DNA of 64,000 nucleotides from the NCBI RefSeq assembly GCF_009649685.1, contig NZ_WJPK01000001.1, forward strand, positions 624,760 to 688,759, written 5' to 3'. The DNA is from Flavobacteriaceae bacterium EG-1. GTDB lineage: Bacteria > Bacteroidota > Bacteroidia > Flavobacteriales > Flavobacteriaceae. Position 1 is the stretch's first letter. The number at the start of each line of letters is the position of its first letter. The notes under the pieces were generated by a model, which was given only the letters and a program-made list of their open reading frames with translations, was not told where the DNA came from and made no database searches. Positions 28,369 through 37,104 of this stretch are shown in pieces. The position numbers were made by a program, and so were the translations under genes.

Positions 28369-29586
28369 ATGAAAAATAAAAATAAAATCATAGTAGGCGG
28401 TATCGCATTAGTGATTGTAGCCTTTGTAGCTTACAGTTTTATGAAAGGCGACGACAGTACGGCTATTGAGGCAAAAACAGTTATAGCCAAAAAAGGAGAT
28501 GTAACCACTATGGTAACCGCCACTGGGACTATAGAACCAATCAATCAAGTTGATGTAGGTACACAAGTATCGGGTGTTGTTGAGAAAATTTATGTGGATT
28601 ACAATAGCGAAGTTAAAGAAGGGCAACTTATTGCTGAATTGGATAAGACCAACCTTAAAGCCGCTACTGTGCAAGCTCAGGCATCATATGATAATGCAGT
28701 TAGTAATCGTAATTATCTGCAAACCATTTACGAGAGGCAAAAAACATTATATGACAATCAGGTGATAAGTAAGTCTGATTTTGACGATGCTGTTTATAAT
28801 TATGAAACTGCAAAAGGTACGGTTACACAACGTTTATCAGACCTACAACAAGCAAGAACAAATTTAGGTTATGCCAATATTTACTCTCCAATAAATGGTG
28901 TTGTACTTTCCAGAGATATTGAAGAAGGACAAACAGTAGCGGCAAGTTATAGTACACCTACCTTATTTACCATAGCACAAGACTTAAAGGAGATGCAAGT
29001 TGAAGCAGATGTTGATGAGGCTGATATAGGAGTTGTGAAAGAGGGGCAACGTGTAAGCTTTACTGTTGATGCATACCAAGGTCAAGAATTTGAAGGCACG
29101 GTTACGCAAGTGAGGTTAGACCCAACAATAACTTCAAATGTAGTTACGTATACCGTGGTGATAAAAGCGGATAATCCAGATTTAAGATTAAAACCCGGGC
29201 TTACGGCTACGATTTCTATTTACACTTTAGAGTTAAAAGATGTGCTATCGGTAGAAGCTAAGGCCATCAATTTTAAACCCACACCACCAGAAATGATGGC
29301 ATATAATGAACAGGAAAACTTAGCTATGGAAAGACCTCAAGGTGGACCTATGAATTCTGATGAAGGCTCTACAAAGGTTTGGGTAATGGATTCTAATGGT
29401 GCTATTTCGCCTAAGGAAGTGACCTTAGGGGCAAGTGATGGGGTAAACGTACAAGTTCTAAGTGGTATTAATGAGGGTGATAAATTGGTGTACAGCTTAA
29501 AATCTGAGTCCACAATAGCTAGCCCGCCGTCTGGAAACTCAGAAGAGAGTCCGTTTATGCCGAAACCACCAGGAGGTAAAAGATAA
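28369..29586 (+). CDS. MacA-like periplasmic adaptor (HlyD/RND MFP family)
   Basis: A 405-residue membrane fusion protein with one N-terminal membrane anchor (IIVGGIALVIVAFVAYSF). After it come a biotinyl-lipoyl-like domain (VTATGTIEPINQVDVGTQVSG), a coiled-coil hairpin (about 100-165), the second lipoyl half (NLGYANIYSPINGVVLSRDI) and a beta-barrel domain. The C-terminal tail is Pro/Gly-rich. It links the inner-membrane MacB to TolC. The spacing to both neighbours is five bases, so expression is coupled. Confidence 0.92.
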   Translation: MKNKNKIIVGGIALVIVAFVAYSFMKGDDSTAIEAKTVIAKKGDVTTMVTATGTIEPINQVDVGTQVSGVVEKIYVDYNSEVKEGQLIAELDKTNLKAATVQAQASYDNAVSNRNYLQTIYERQKTLYDNQVISKSDFDDAVYNYETAKGTVTQRLSDLQQARTNLGYANIYSPINGVVLSRDIEEGQTVAASYSTPTLFTIAQDLKEMQVEADVDEADIGVVKEGQRVSFTVDAYQGQEFEGTVTQVRLDPTITSNVVTYTVVIKADNPDLRLKPGLTATISIYTLELKDVLSVEAKAINFKPTPPEMMAYNEQENLAMERPQGGPMNSDEGSTKVWVMDSNGAISPKEVTLGASDGVNVQVLSGINEGDKLVYSLKSESTIASPPSGNSEESPFMPKPPGGKR

Positions 29587-29591
29587 ATATC

Positions 29592-30335
29592 ATGAGCAAG
29601 GAAATTATAAAAATTCAAGATTTAAAGCGCGAGTTTACCATGGGTAATGAAACCGTTCATGCCTTAAGAGGTATTTCATTTACCATAAAAGAAGGTGAGT
29701 TCGTTACCATAATGGGATCTAGTGGCTCTGGTAAGAGTACCATGTTGAACATTTTAGGTTGTTTGGATCAACCCACTTCAGGAACGTATGAGATAGATGG
29801 TGTGAGTATGAAAGATCTAAGTAGAAACCAATTAGCGACCATCAGAAACGAAAAAATAGGATTTATTTTTCAATCCTATAATTTGTTGGCAAGAACATCT
29901 GCCATAGAAAATGTTGAGTTACCGCTACTTTATAATAGCGCCGTAAGTAATGAAGAGCGTAGAGAACGTGCCATACATGCGTTGCAAATGGTTGGTCTGG
30001 GCGAAAGGTTATTTCACACACCATCTCAACTCTCCGGGGGTCAGCAACAACGTGTTGCCATTGCCAGATCTCTAGTTAACAATCCTGTTATGATATTGGC
30101 AGATGAAGCTACCGGTAACTTAGATACTAGAACGTCTTACGAAATAATGTCTTTATTCCAAGACCTGAACAGCCAAGGCATTACAATAACCTTTGTTACC
30201 CATGAGCCCGATATTGCGACTTTTAGTAATAGAACCATTGTTTTGAAAGATGGAAATATTATTCAAGATTACAAGAATAACAACATTCAATCAGCAGCAG
30301 CCGAATTGGCAAAATTACCACAACAAGATCATTGA
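29592..30335 (+). CDS. MacB-type ABC transporter ATPase
   Basis: A 247-residue ATPase of the MacB/LolD class. Walker A is GSSGSGKST, the Q-loop is IFQSYNLL, the signature is LSGGQQQRVAIA and Walker B is VMILADEATGNLD, with a switch His in FVTHEPD. It powers the permease encoded next, whose start overlaps this stop by four bases (ATGA). In E. coli MacB both parts are one protein; here, as in many Bacteroidota, they are separate. Confidence 0.94.
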   Translation: MSKEIIKIQDLKREFTMGNETVHALRGISFTIKEGEFVTIMGSSGSGKSTMLNILGCLDQPTSGTYEIDGVSMKDLSRNQLATIRNEKIGFIFQSYNLLARTSAIENVELPLLYNSAVSNEERRERAIHALQMVGLGERLFHTPSQLSGGQQQRVAIARSLVNNPVMILADEATGNLDTRTSYEIMSLFQDLNSQGITITFVTHEPDIATFSNRTIVLKDGNIIQDYKNNNIQSAAAELAKLPQQDH

Positions 30336-31558
30336 TTATGAGAATATTAAATCTACTTAAAATTGCATATAAAGCTATTGTTCTAAATAAAGTTAGAACT
30401 TTACTTACCATGTTGGGTATTATAATAGGTGTAGCATCTGTTATTGCCATGCTCGCCATTGGTGAGGGCTCAAAAGAAAGTATTAGAAGTACCATCTCTA
30501 GTATGGGATCTAACATGATAACCATACGACCCGGAACCGATGATAGGGGACCTGCAAGGGGTAGTGGAGGAGATGTACAGACCTTAACACTTAAAAATTA
30601 TGATGTCATAAAAGAGAAATCGACACTGTTAAGCTACATTACACCTGTAGTGAACGGTGGCGGACAAGTTATTAGTGGCGCTAACAACTGGCCAAGTACC
30701 ATTTATGGCGTAAATCCACAGTATTTGGATATTAAAGTAGTTGGGTTACAAAGCGGAAGCATGTTTACGGATGCTGAAGTGAAATCAGCGTCAAAGGTTG
30801 TGGTGTTGGGGCAAACCGTTGTTGACAATGTTTTTCCAGATGGTCAAGATCCAGTCGGGCAAATGATACGTTTTGACAATATACCTTTCAAAGTAATAGG
30901 TGTTTTAGAAGAAAAAGGCGAAAATACATTCGGACAAGACCAAGATGATGTTGTTATCGCTCCATACACCACGGTACAAAAAAGAATTTTGGCCATAGAT
31001 TATTTGAATCAGATTATGGCATCGGCGGTTAGTGAAGATGATGCACCAGATGCGGTGATAGAGGTATCGGATATTTTACGTTCAGAGCACAAATTAATGG
31101 ATAATGAAGACGATGATTTTTCCGTACGTTCAATGGAAGAATTAATATCTACTTTTAGCTCCACCAGTGAAATGCTTACCGTATTATTAGTAGCAGTAGC
31201 AAGTATATCGTTATTGATTGGTGGTATTGGTATTATGAATATCATGTATGTTTCCGTAAAAGAAAGAACCAAGGAAATTGGACTTCGAATGGCAGTAGGT
31301 GGCAAGGGATCGGATATTTTGATGCAATTTTTAATAGAAGCTGTATTAATTAGCATTACTGGAGGAATTATTGGTGTAATCTTAGGTCTTGGAGCTACTG
31401 TTTTTATAGAAAAGTTCTTACATTGGCCCACAAGTGTTGCTATGTATTCCATTATAATATCATTTGCCGTTTGTGCAGTTACCGGTATTTTCTTTGGTTG
31501 GTACCCAGCAAGAAAGGCTTCTGCCTTGGACCCGATTACAGCATTACGCTACGAATAA
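30332..31558 (+). CDS. MacB-like ABC transporter permease (FtsX family)
   Basis: A 408-residue permease with four membrane helices: one near residues 20-45 (TLLTMLGIIIGVASVIAMLA) and three at the C-terminus (about 285-400). Between them lies the large periplasmic MacB_PCD domain. The end ARKASALDPITALRYE is typical of the family. Together with the ATPase it should expel peptides, antibiotics or lipoprotein-like substrates through the TolC partner. The kinase gene follows six bases downstream. Confidence 0.92.
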   Translation: MIMRILNLLKIAYKAIVLNKVRTLLTMLGIIIGVASVIAMLAIGEGSKESIRSTISSMGSNMITIRPGTDDRGPARGSGGDVQTLTLKNYDVIKEKSTLLSYITPVVNGGGQVISGANNWPSTIYGVNPQYLDIKVVGLQSGSMFTDAEVKSASKVVVLGQTVVDNVFPDGQDPVGQMIRFDNIPFKVIGVLEEKGENTFGQDQDDVVIAPYTTVQKRILAIDYLNQIMASAVSEDDAPDAVIEVSDILRSEHKLMDNEDDDFSVRSMEELISTFSSTSEMLTVLLVAVASISLLIGGIGIMNIMYVSVKERTKEIGLRMAVGGKGSDILMQFLIEAVLISITGGIIGVILGLGATVFIEKFLHWPTSVAMYSIIISFAVCAVTGIFFGWYPARKASALDPITALRYE

Positions 31559-31564
31559 TTAGTT

Positions 31565-32599
31565 ATGCATAAGAATAAAAATATCATAATTGCCCAGCAC
31601 CTTCTCATTTGGTTGGTGCTGTTTAGTATTCCCTTTGCATTATCGTACGGACAAAATCTAGAGACTAGTAGACTTATTGCCCATTTTCTAATTCCTGTAT
31701 TGTTCTACGCAATCATATTTTATCTCAACTTTTTCATACTTATCGATAATTTTCTATTTGCAAAAAAAACACTGATTTTCGTAGTTCTTAATATTATAAT
31801 CATTGGATTTTTTATACTGGCGAAAGAGTTTATTGAAGATAATTTTTTCAGTGAGCTTATTAAGAATCGTCCACCAGAAAATGAAAGAGTAGGTCCACCA
31901 TTCAAATTGTTCATCTATATACAAATGTTGACCTATGCAGCACCGCTACTTTTTTCCATTGCCATTAAGACTACTAAAAGATGGATAAGAACCGAGGCAG
32001 AACGTAAAGAAGCAGATAATTTTAAGTTACAAACCGAGTTACAGCACTTGCGTTATCAATTGCAACCGCATTTTTTCTTTAATTCATTGAACAACATTTA
32101 TTCTTTAGTTGATATTTCTCCAGATAAAGCCAAGTCTACCATTCATAGTTTAGGCAAACTTATGCGCTACCTACTTTATGAAACCAATACCGAGATGGTG
32201 CCGCTTTCTAAAGAAATAGAATTCATGAGAAAGTATATTGAATTAATGAAATTACGGTTGACCGATAAGACCACAGTAGAATCTAGTTTCCCTTTAAGTG
32301 AACCCCAAATAAATATAGCCCCTTTGCTGTTTATATCTTTAATAGAGAACGCTTTTAAACATGGGGTTTCTGCAAATAAAGAAAGTGTCATTTCAATAGA
32401 TATGATTACGCAAGATAAAAGTGTAATTTTTCAAATAGAAAATTATAACTTTCCAAAAGAGGATACCGATAAAAGTGGTTCTGGAATTGGGCTACCTAAC
32501 TTAGAAAAGAGATTACATTTGCTTTATCCAAATAAACATGAGTTTGTTCAGGAAATCAAAGATGGTATTTATTCGGTGTACCTAAAAATTATAACGTAA
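31565..32599 (+). CDS. LytS/YehU-type sensor histidine kinase
   Basis: A 344-residue kinase with four hydrophobic segments in its first 140 residues and no large periplasmic domain, so it probably senses a signal in the membrane. The His_kinase domain has QPHFFFNSLNN, where the His is phosphorylated, and a compact ATPase end with FISLIENAFKHG and GIGLPNLEKRL. It partners with the LytTR regulator encoded one base downstream. Placement after macAB suggests it senses the substrate or envelope damage and adjusts pump expression. Confidence 0.9.
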   Translation: MHKNKNIIIAQHLLIWLVLFSIPFALSYGQNLETSRLIAHFLIPVLFYAIIFYLNFFILIDNFLFAKKTLIFVVLNIIIIGFFILAKEFIEDNFFSELIKNRPPENERVGPPFKLFIYIQMLTYAAPLLFSIAIKTTKRWIRTEAERKEADNFKLQTELQHLRYQLQPHFFFNSLNNIYSLVDISPDKAKSTIHSLGKLMRYLLYETNTEMVPLSKEIEFMRKYIELMKLRLTDKTTVESSFPLSEPQINIAPLLFISLIENAFKHGVSANKESVISIDMITQDKSVIFQIENYNFPKEDTDKSGSGIGLPNLEKRLHLLYPNKHEFVQEIKDGIYSVYLKIIT

Positions 32600-32600
32600 A

Positions 32601-33338
32601 ATGGAAGCAATTGAAATTACTTGCATGATTGTTGACGATGAACCTATGGCGGTTAATCTTGTGGAAAGTTATGTTGATAAAACACCATATTTAACCCTTA
32701 AAAAGAAATGCAATAGCGCAATTGAGGCCATGCAATTTTTGAATACTGAAAAAGTAGATTTACTTTTTTTAGATATTCAAATGCCCGATTTAACGGGACT
32801 AGAATTCTCCAAAATGCTTTCAAAAGAAACTAGGGTCATTTTTACAACAGCTTTTGATCAATACGCCTTGGAAGGGTTTAAAGTGGAGGCCTTAGATTAT
32901 TTATTGAAACCTTTTGACTATGCCGAGTTTTTGACTGCTGCGAATAAAGCTTTAGATTGGTTTACCTTGGTCAAAGGAAATACAGCTACAACAAAAGTAT
33001 CTGAAGCAAAGGAATTTCTATTTGTAAAATCAGAATACAAACAACTGCGTATTAAACTAGCAGACGTACTTTATTTTGAGGGGTTAAAAGATTATATTAA
33101 AATATGGCTAAAAGATAATCCTAAGCCTGTTCTAACATTAATGAGTCTTAAAAGTTTAGAAGATGAATTACCGCAATCCAGTTTTATGAGGGTACATCGA
33201 TCGTTCATAGTTTCTTTGAAAAATGTTGAAGTGGTGGAACGCAGTCAAATTTTAATCAATAACCAACGAATAACAATTTCCGATCAATATAAAGCCGAAT
33301 TTTTGAATTTTATTAATAAAAATTCATTAAATAATTGA
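32601..33338 (+). CDS. LytTR-family response regulator
   Basis: A 245-residue regulator. The receiver domain (about 7-120) has DDEP, the phosphorylated Asp in LLFLDIQMPD and Lys in LLKPFD. The C-terminal LytTR DNA-binding domain (about 145-240) starts FLFVKSEYKQLRI and contains SFMRVHRSFIVSL, the typical HRSF/I motif. It is the last gene of the pump operon and probably controls it. No clear pair of LytTR direct repeats was identified by eye upstream of the operon. Confidence 0.92.
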   Translation: MEAIEITCMIVDDEPMAVNLVESYVDKTPYLTLKKKCNSAIEAMQFLNTEKVDLLFLDIQMPDLTGLEFSKMLSKETRVIFTTAFDQYALEGFKVEALDYLLKPFDYAEFLTAANKALDWFTLVKGNTATTKVSEAKEFLFVKSEYKQLRIKLADVLYFEGLKDYIKIWLKDNPKPVLTLMSLKSLEDELPQSSFMRVHRSFIVSLKNVEVVERSQILINNQRITISDQYKAEFLNFINKNSLNN

Positions 33339-33618
33339 TTTCGTTTTTTACTCTCATCACATTTTTGCGTCATAAAATTAGTATTTATTAGGTAAAATCC
33401 TGCAATCTTAAGCAGCAGTTCTTTTTCAAATACTATCGTGGTTTTTATGACGATTAAGTTCAATAAATAAAACACTAATCATCGGTAAAATAAGGGCTTG
33501 TTAACATATTCTTCACATTATCATATATTTAGTAGTCATAAATTTTCTTCGTAAATAATAGGGAAAGAAGCAATATTATTGTTTAAAAATTAAGGATATC
33601 ACAAAAAAATTAACATTT
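33339..33618. other. Long intergenic leader upstream of the SusC promoter
   Basis: About 280 AT-rich bases between the LytTR gene and the SusC promoter. There is no open frame with coding character and no clear terminator hairpin. It may hold upstream regulatory sites for the polysaccharide locus. Confidence 0.4.
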
Positions 33619-33652
33619 TTTGTTTTTCGTATCATTTGTATTCCTATATTCG
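33619..33652 (+). promoter_or_regulatory. Promoter of the SusC/SusD locus
   Basis: TTTG (33619-33622) and TATATTCG (33645-33652) are 22 bases apart, close to the Bacteroidota -33/-7 arrangement (the -7 box has one mismatch to TAnnTTTG). Transcription would start near 33658, giving a leader of about 175 bases before the SusC ATG. Confidence 0.5.
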
Positions 33653-33662
33653 TTACCAATAA

Positions 33663-33678
33663 GCGTTAACGTTAACGC
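33663..33678. promoter_or_regulatory. Perfect 16-bp palindrome, putative repressor operator of the SusC locus
   Basis: GCGTTAACGTTAACGC is identical to its reverse complement and lies about 10 bases after the -7 box, just where a repressor would block transcription. The central CG within TTAACGTTAA is the kind of site used by LacI-family repressors. No LacI-family gene is in the window, so the regulator must be encoded elsewhere. Confidence 0.6.
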
Positions 33679-33834
33679 CTATATTAAAGATTACAATTAC
33701 AAACTCATTACATCAACTAATTAATTAAATTAAAATAGAAAAATCCTACAAATTAGGAGAACTATCTATTAAGAGTAAAACCTAAAAATCAACAAACTTC
33801 AATATTAACCTAATCACTAAACAAGGAAACTATT

Positions 33835-36800
33835 ATGATTAAAACTCGCTTAAGAAAACTAATGCCAAAAGCAGCTGGCTATTTGTTGCCAGCTTTGCTT
33901 TTCTTTTTGGGTATTTCGCAATCGTTTGCGTACTCAAACTTAAATGAACCAGAATTGCGAATAGATGATTTTCAGTCAACTGTTACTGGAATCGTAAACG
34001 ATGAAGACGGAATTCCTTTGGCAGGAGCAAGTGTCGTTGTAAAAGGTACAAACCAAGGAGCGGTTACTGACTTCGACGGTAATTATTCGATATCTGTGGC
34101 TTCAGATGCAATATTGGTCTTCAGTTATATTGGATATAAATCTATTGAAATTGCCGTTGACGGGCAATCTACTGTAAATGCTAATCTTGCAATAGATGCC
34201 GGTCAATTAGACGAGGTAGTTGTTGTAGGTTACGGTACACAGAAAAAGAAGAACCTAACCGGCTCTGTGGGTATTGCCGATGCAGAGCGTCTTGAAAATA
34301 GACCGATTACATCAGCAGGACAAGGTCTACAAGGTGTTGTACCCAACCTTAACGTTTCTATCCGTAATGGTGACCCAACGGAACCTGCAGAGTTTAATAT
34401 TAGAGGGTTTACTTCTATTAATGGTGGTAGCCCGCTAGTTCTTGTAGATGGAGTACCTATGGATTTAGAACGTATAAACCCCAATGACATAAAAAGTGTT
34501 TCCGTTTTAAAAGATGCCTCTGCAGCTGCTGTTTATGGAGCTAGGGGAGCTTTTGGGGTAATATTGGTTGAAACTAAAAAAGGTAAGTCTGGTAAAACAA
34601 ATATTAATTTTAGTACACAACATTCGTATGCCAAACCCATTATACATATTGACCAAGTTACAGATCCTTATGAATTGGTAACTTATTTAAATACAGCTAG
34701 AATGAACACTAGCGGACAACCCAGGTACGACGACGCTTTTGTGGCAGGTGCTTTGCGTTATTCGCAAAATCCTACTCCTGAGAATGAGTGGGATGTTATT
34801 GATGGAAACTTACGATACTATGGCAACAATGAATATACTAAAAGAACAATAGCAGATTTTAGTCCTCAAAAAACGTATGATTTTAGTATTAGTGGTGCCA
34901 CCGATAAAGCCTCATATTATGTGTCACTTGGTTACCTAAGTAAGGATGGGTATTTAAGAGATACAGAAAATAATGAAAAATTTAAACGGTACAATATTTT
35001 AATGAAAAGTGATTTTCAGGTTACCGATTGGTTGAATTTGGATTCGAAAATTGTATACAACAACCAAAACAGTGATAAACCACATTTTTATAATTGGGAT
35101 GTAAATATTAATACAATAGCAAGAGTTACTTCATTGACTCCTGTAGAGTTCCCAGATTTACCATATTATATAACTCCTGGTGATCGGCCACAGTATGAGC
35201 AGTATATTGGTGAATATTTTGGCACTTTTTTACCATATTTAGAAGATGGAGGTCGTGATACTTTTAATGCAGGAGATTTATGGCTAACCCAAGGTTTAAC
35301 CTTAACTCCAACGCCTGGATTAAAAATCAGAAGTAATTTTTCTTACAATACATTCAACAAAAATGAAAAAGAAGTCTCCAGTAAAATAGAGATTGTAAGT
35401 ACCAATCTTTTGGCAGATCCCTTTGTTACTAATGGCTTGAGTGGTAATGATTGGATTCAGGAAAGAAATGATCGAAATGAATATTATGTATTTAATGCAT
35501 TTGCAGAATATGAATTTAATGCCGATAGAGAAGATAAGGATCACTTTGTAAAAGCTATGATTGGTTTTAACCAAGAATGGGGCCATAAACGCTATTTTTC
35601 TGCTCGTGGACAGACGTTAATAACACCAGCAATTACTAATATAAGTGTTACTACAGGTGCACAAACATTAGCAGGAGGTGAAGATGATTTTTCATTACGC
35701 GGTGCTTTTTATCGTTTCAATTATATTTTTAAAGATCGTTATTTGTTAGAATTAAATGGTCGATATGACGGTACCTCCCGTTTCCCAACAGATGATCGAT
35801 TTGGTTTTTTTCCATCAATTTCTGCAGGATGGAATGTATCAGAAGAGTCTTTTATGGAAAATGCAACTGGTTGGTTAGATCAGCTAAAAATTCGTGGATC
35901 ATGGGGGTCTTTAGGAAATCAATCTGTTCAAAATAGTAATGGCAGTCAAAATTATTATCCTTATATCACTAGTTTGGGGTCTAATACTTCTGATTATATT
36001 TTAGGATCGGGAAGAACGCCTTATGTAAGTCCAGGTGGTTTGGTAAGTCCGACATTAACTTGGGAAACAGTAATTTCCAAGAACGTTGGGTTAGATTTAG
36101 CTTTATTTAAAAACAAGTTAGCAATTACAGGAGATTTATATACACGTGATACTAAAGACATGTTAATGTCAGTAGGGTATCCAAGTCTTTTAGGAACAGA
36201 CGCACCAGCAACCAATGCTGCTGATTTACGTACTAAAGGTTGGGAAGTTTCAGTAACTTGGCGCGATACCTTTGGTGAACATGGTAGATGGGGTTTGAAT
36301 TTAGCTCTGGCAGACAGCCAATCTGAAATAACTAAGTTTAGTAACCCAGCTGGAACGATTCCAACAAGTAGTAATGGTAAGTATTATGTAGGACAAAAGT
36401 TAGGTGAAATTTGGGGTTATGAAACTGTTGGAATTTTTCAAACAGATGCTGAAGTTGCAGCTGCACCAGATCAAACTCAAATTGGTAATAACTGGGCTGC
36501 TGGTGATATGCAATATGCTGATTTAAATGGCGATGGTGTAATAAATAATGGTAGTTCGACGCTTGATGATCCAGGGGATCGTAAAATAATAGGTAATACT
36601 ACGGCACGCTATTCTTTTGGTATTAATCCTGATATTACGTACAAGAACTGGTCTTTAGATATGTTCTTCCAAGGTTTGTTTAGAGATTATTTACCTAGTA
36701 ATGGCAACTGGAATGCCTTTTATCCTAGTGCATCAAATCTTGTTGAAAATTATTATTTAACAGAAACATGGTCACCAGAAAATAGAGATTCTTATTTTGC

Positions 36801-37086
36801 TAGACCAATTGAGAGTAATGCGAGTAATAGAAATGTACTTGCGCAATCACGCTTTGTACAAAATGCGGCGTATATCCGTCTTAAGAATATAACACTAGCA
36901 TTTAATTTACCGAACAACCTGTTAGATAAATTAGGAATGAACAAAGCACAATTATTTTTATCTGGTCAAAATTTATGGGAATACACTAAAATGCATAAGC
37001 CACTAGATCCAGAATCGGTATTTACGGTAACTCAAGAATACTACTTACAACGTATTTTAACCTTAGGTGTAAATTTATCGTTTTAA
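33835..37086 (+). CDS. SusC/RagA-type TonB-dependent outer membrane transporter
   Basis: A 1083-residue transporter. A signal peptide (about 1-32) is followed by a carboxypeptidase-regulatory-like domain (VTGIVNDEDGIPLAGASVVVKG), a TonB-box-like segment (QLDEVVVVGYGTQKKKNLTG), the plug (IRGFTSINGG, PLVLVDGVPM, SVLKDASAAAVYGARGAFG) and a 22-strand beta barrel ending in LTLGVNLSF. It forms the barrel of a SusCD pair that takes oligosaccharides into the periplasm using TonB energy. SusD follows 18 bases downstream. Expression is probably controlled by the upstream palindrome. Confidence 0.96.
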   Translation: MIKTRLRKLMPKAAGYLLPALLFFLGISQSFAYSNLNEPELRIDDFQSTVTGIVNDEDGIPLAGASVVVKGTNQGAVTDFDGNYSISVASDAILVFSYIGYKSIEIAVDGQSTVNANLAIDAGQLDEVVVVGYGTQKKKNLTGSVGIADAERLENRPITSAGQGLQGVVPNLNVSIRNGDPTEPAEFNIRGFTSINGGSPLVLVDGVPMDLERINPNDIKSVSVLKDASAAAVYGARGAFGVILVETKKGKSGKTNINFSTQHSYAKPIIHIDQVTDPYELVTYLNTARMNTSGQPRYDDAFVAGALRYSQNPTPENEWDVIDGNLRYYGNNEYTKRTIADFSPQKTYDFSISGATDKASYYVSLGYLSKDGYLRDTENNEKFKRYNILMKSDFQVTDWLNLDSKIVYNNQNSDKPHFYNWDVNINTIARVTSLTPVEFPDLPYYITPGDRPQYEQYIGEYFGTFLPYLEDGGRDTFNAGDLWLTQGLTLTPTPGLKIRSNFSYNTFNKNEKEVSSKIEIVSTNLLADPFVTNGLSGNDWIQERNDRNEYYVFNAFAEYEFNADREDKDHFVKAMIGFNQEWGHKRYFSARGQTLITPAITNISVTTGAQTLAGGEDDFSLRGAFYRFNYIFKDRYLLELNGRYDGTSRFPTDDRFGFFPSISAGWNVSEESFMENATGWLDQLKIRGSWGSLGNQSVQNSNGSQNYYPYITSLGSNTSDYILGSGRTPYVSPGGLVSPTLTWETVISKNVGLDLALFKNKLAITGDLYTRDTKDMLMSVGYPSLLGTDAPATNAADLRTKGWEVSVTWRDTFGEHGRWGLNLALADSQSEITKFSNPAGTIPTSSNGKYYVGQKLGEIWGYETVGIFQTDAEVAAAPDQTQIGNNWAAGDMQYADLNGDGVINNGSSTLDDPGDRKIIGNTTARYSFGINPDITYKNWSLDMFFQGLFRDYLPSNGNWNAFYPSASNLVENYYLTETWSPENRDSYFARPIESNASNRNVLAQSRFVQNAAYIRLKNITLAFNLPNNLLDKLGMNKAQLFLSGQNLWEYTKMHKPLDPESVFTVTQEYYLQRILTLGVNLSF

Positions 37087-37104
37087 TAAAAGAATATATA
37101 TACT

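Noticed and set aside
31009-31452. 147-codon minus-strand frame
   Set aside because: Antisense to the MacB permease C-terminal helices; no family features or start context.
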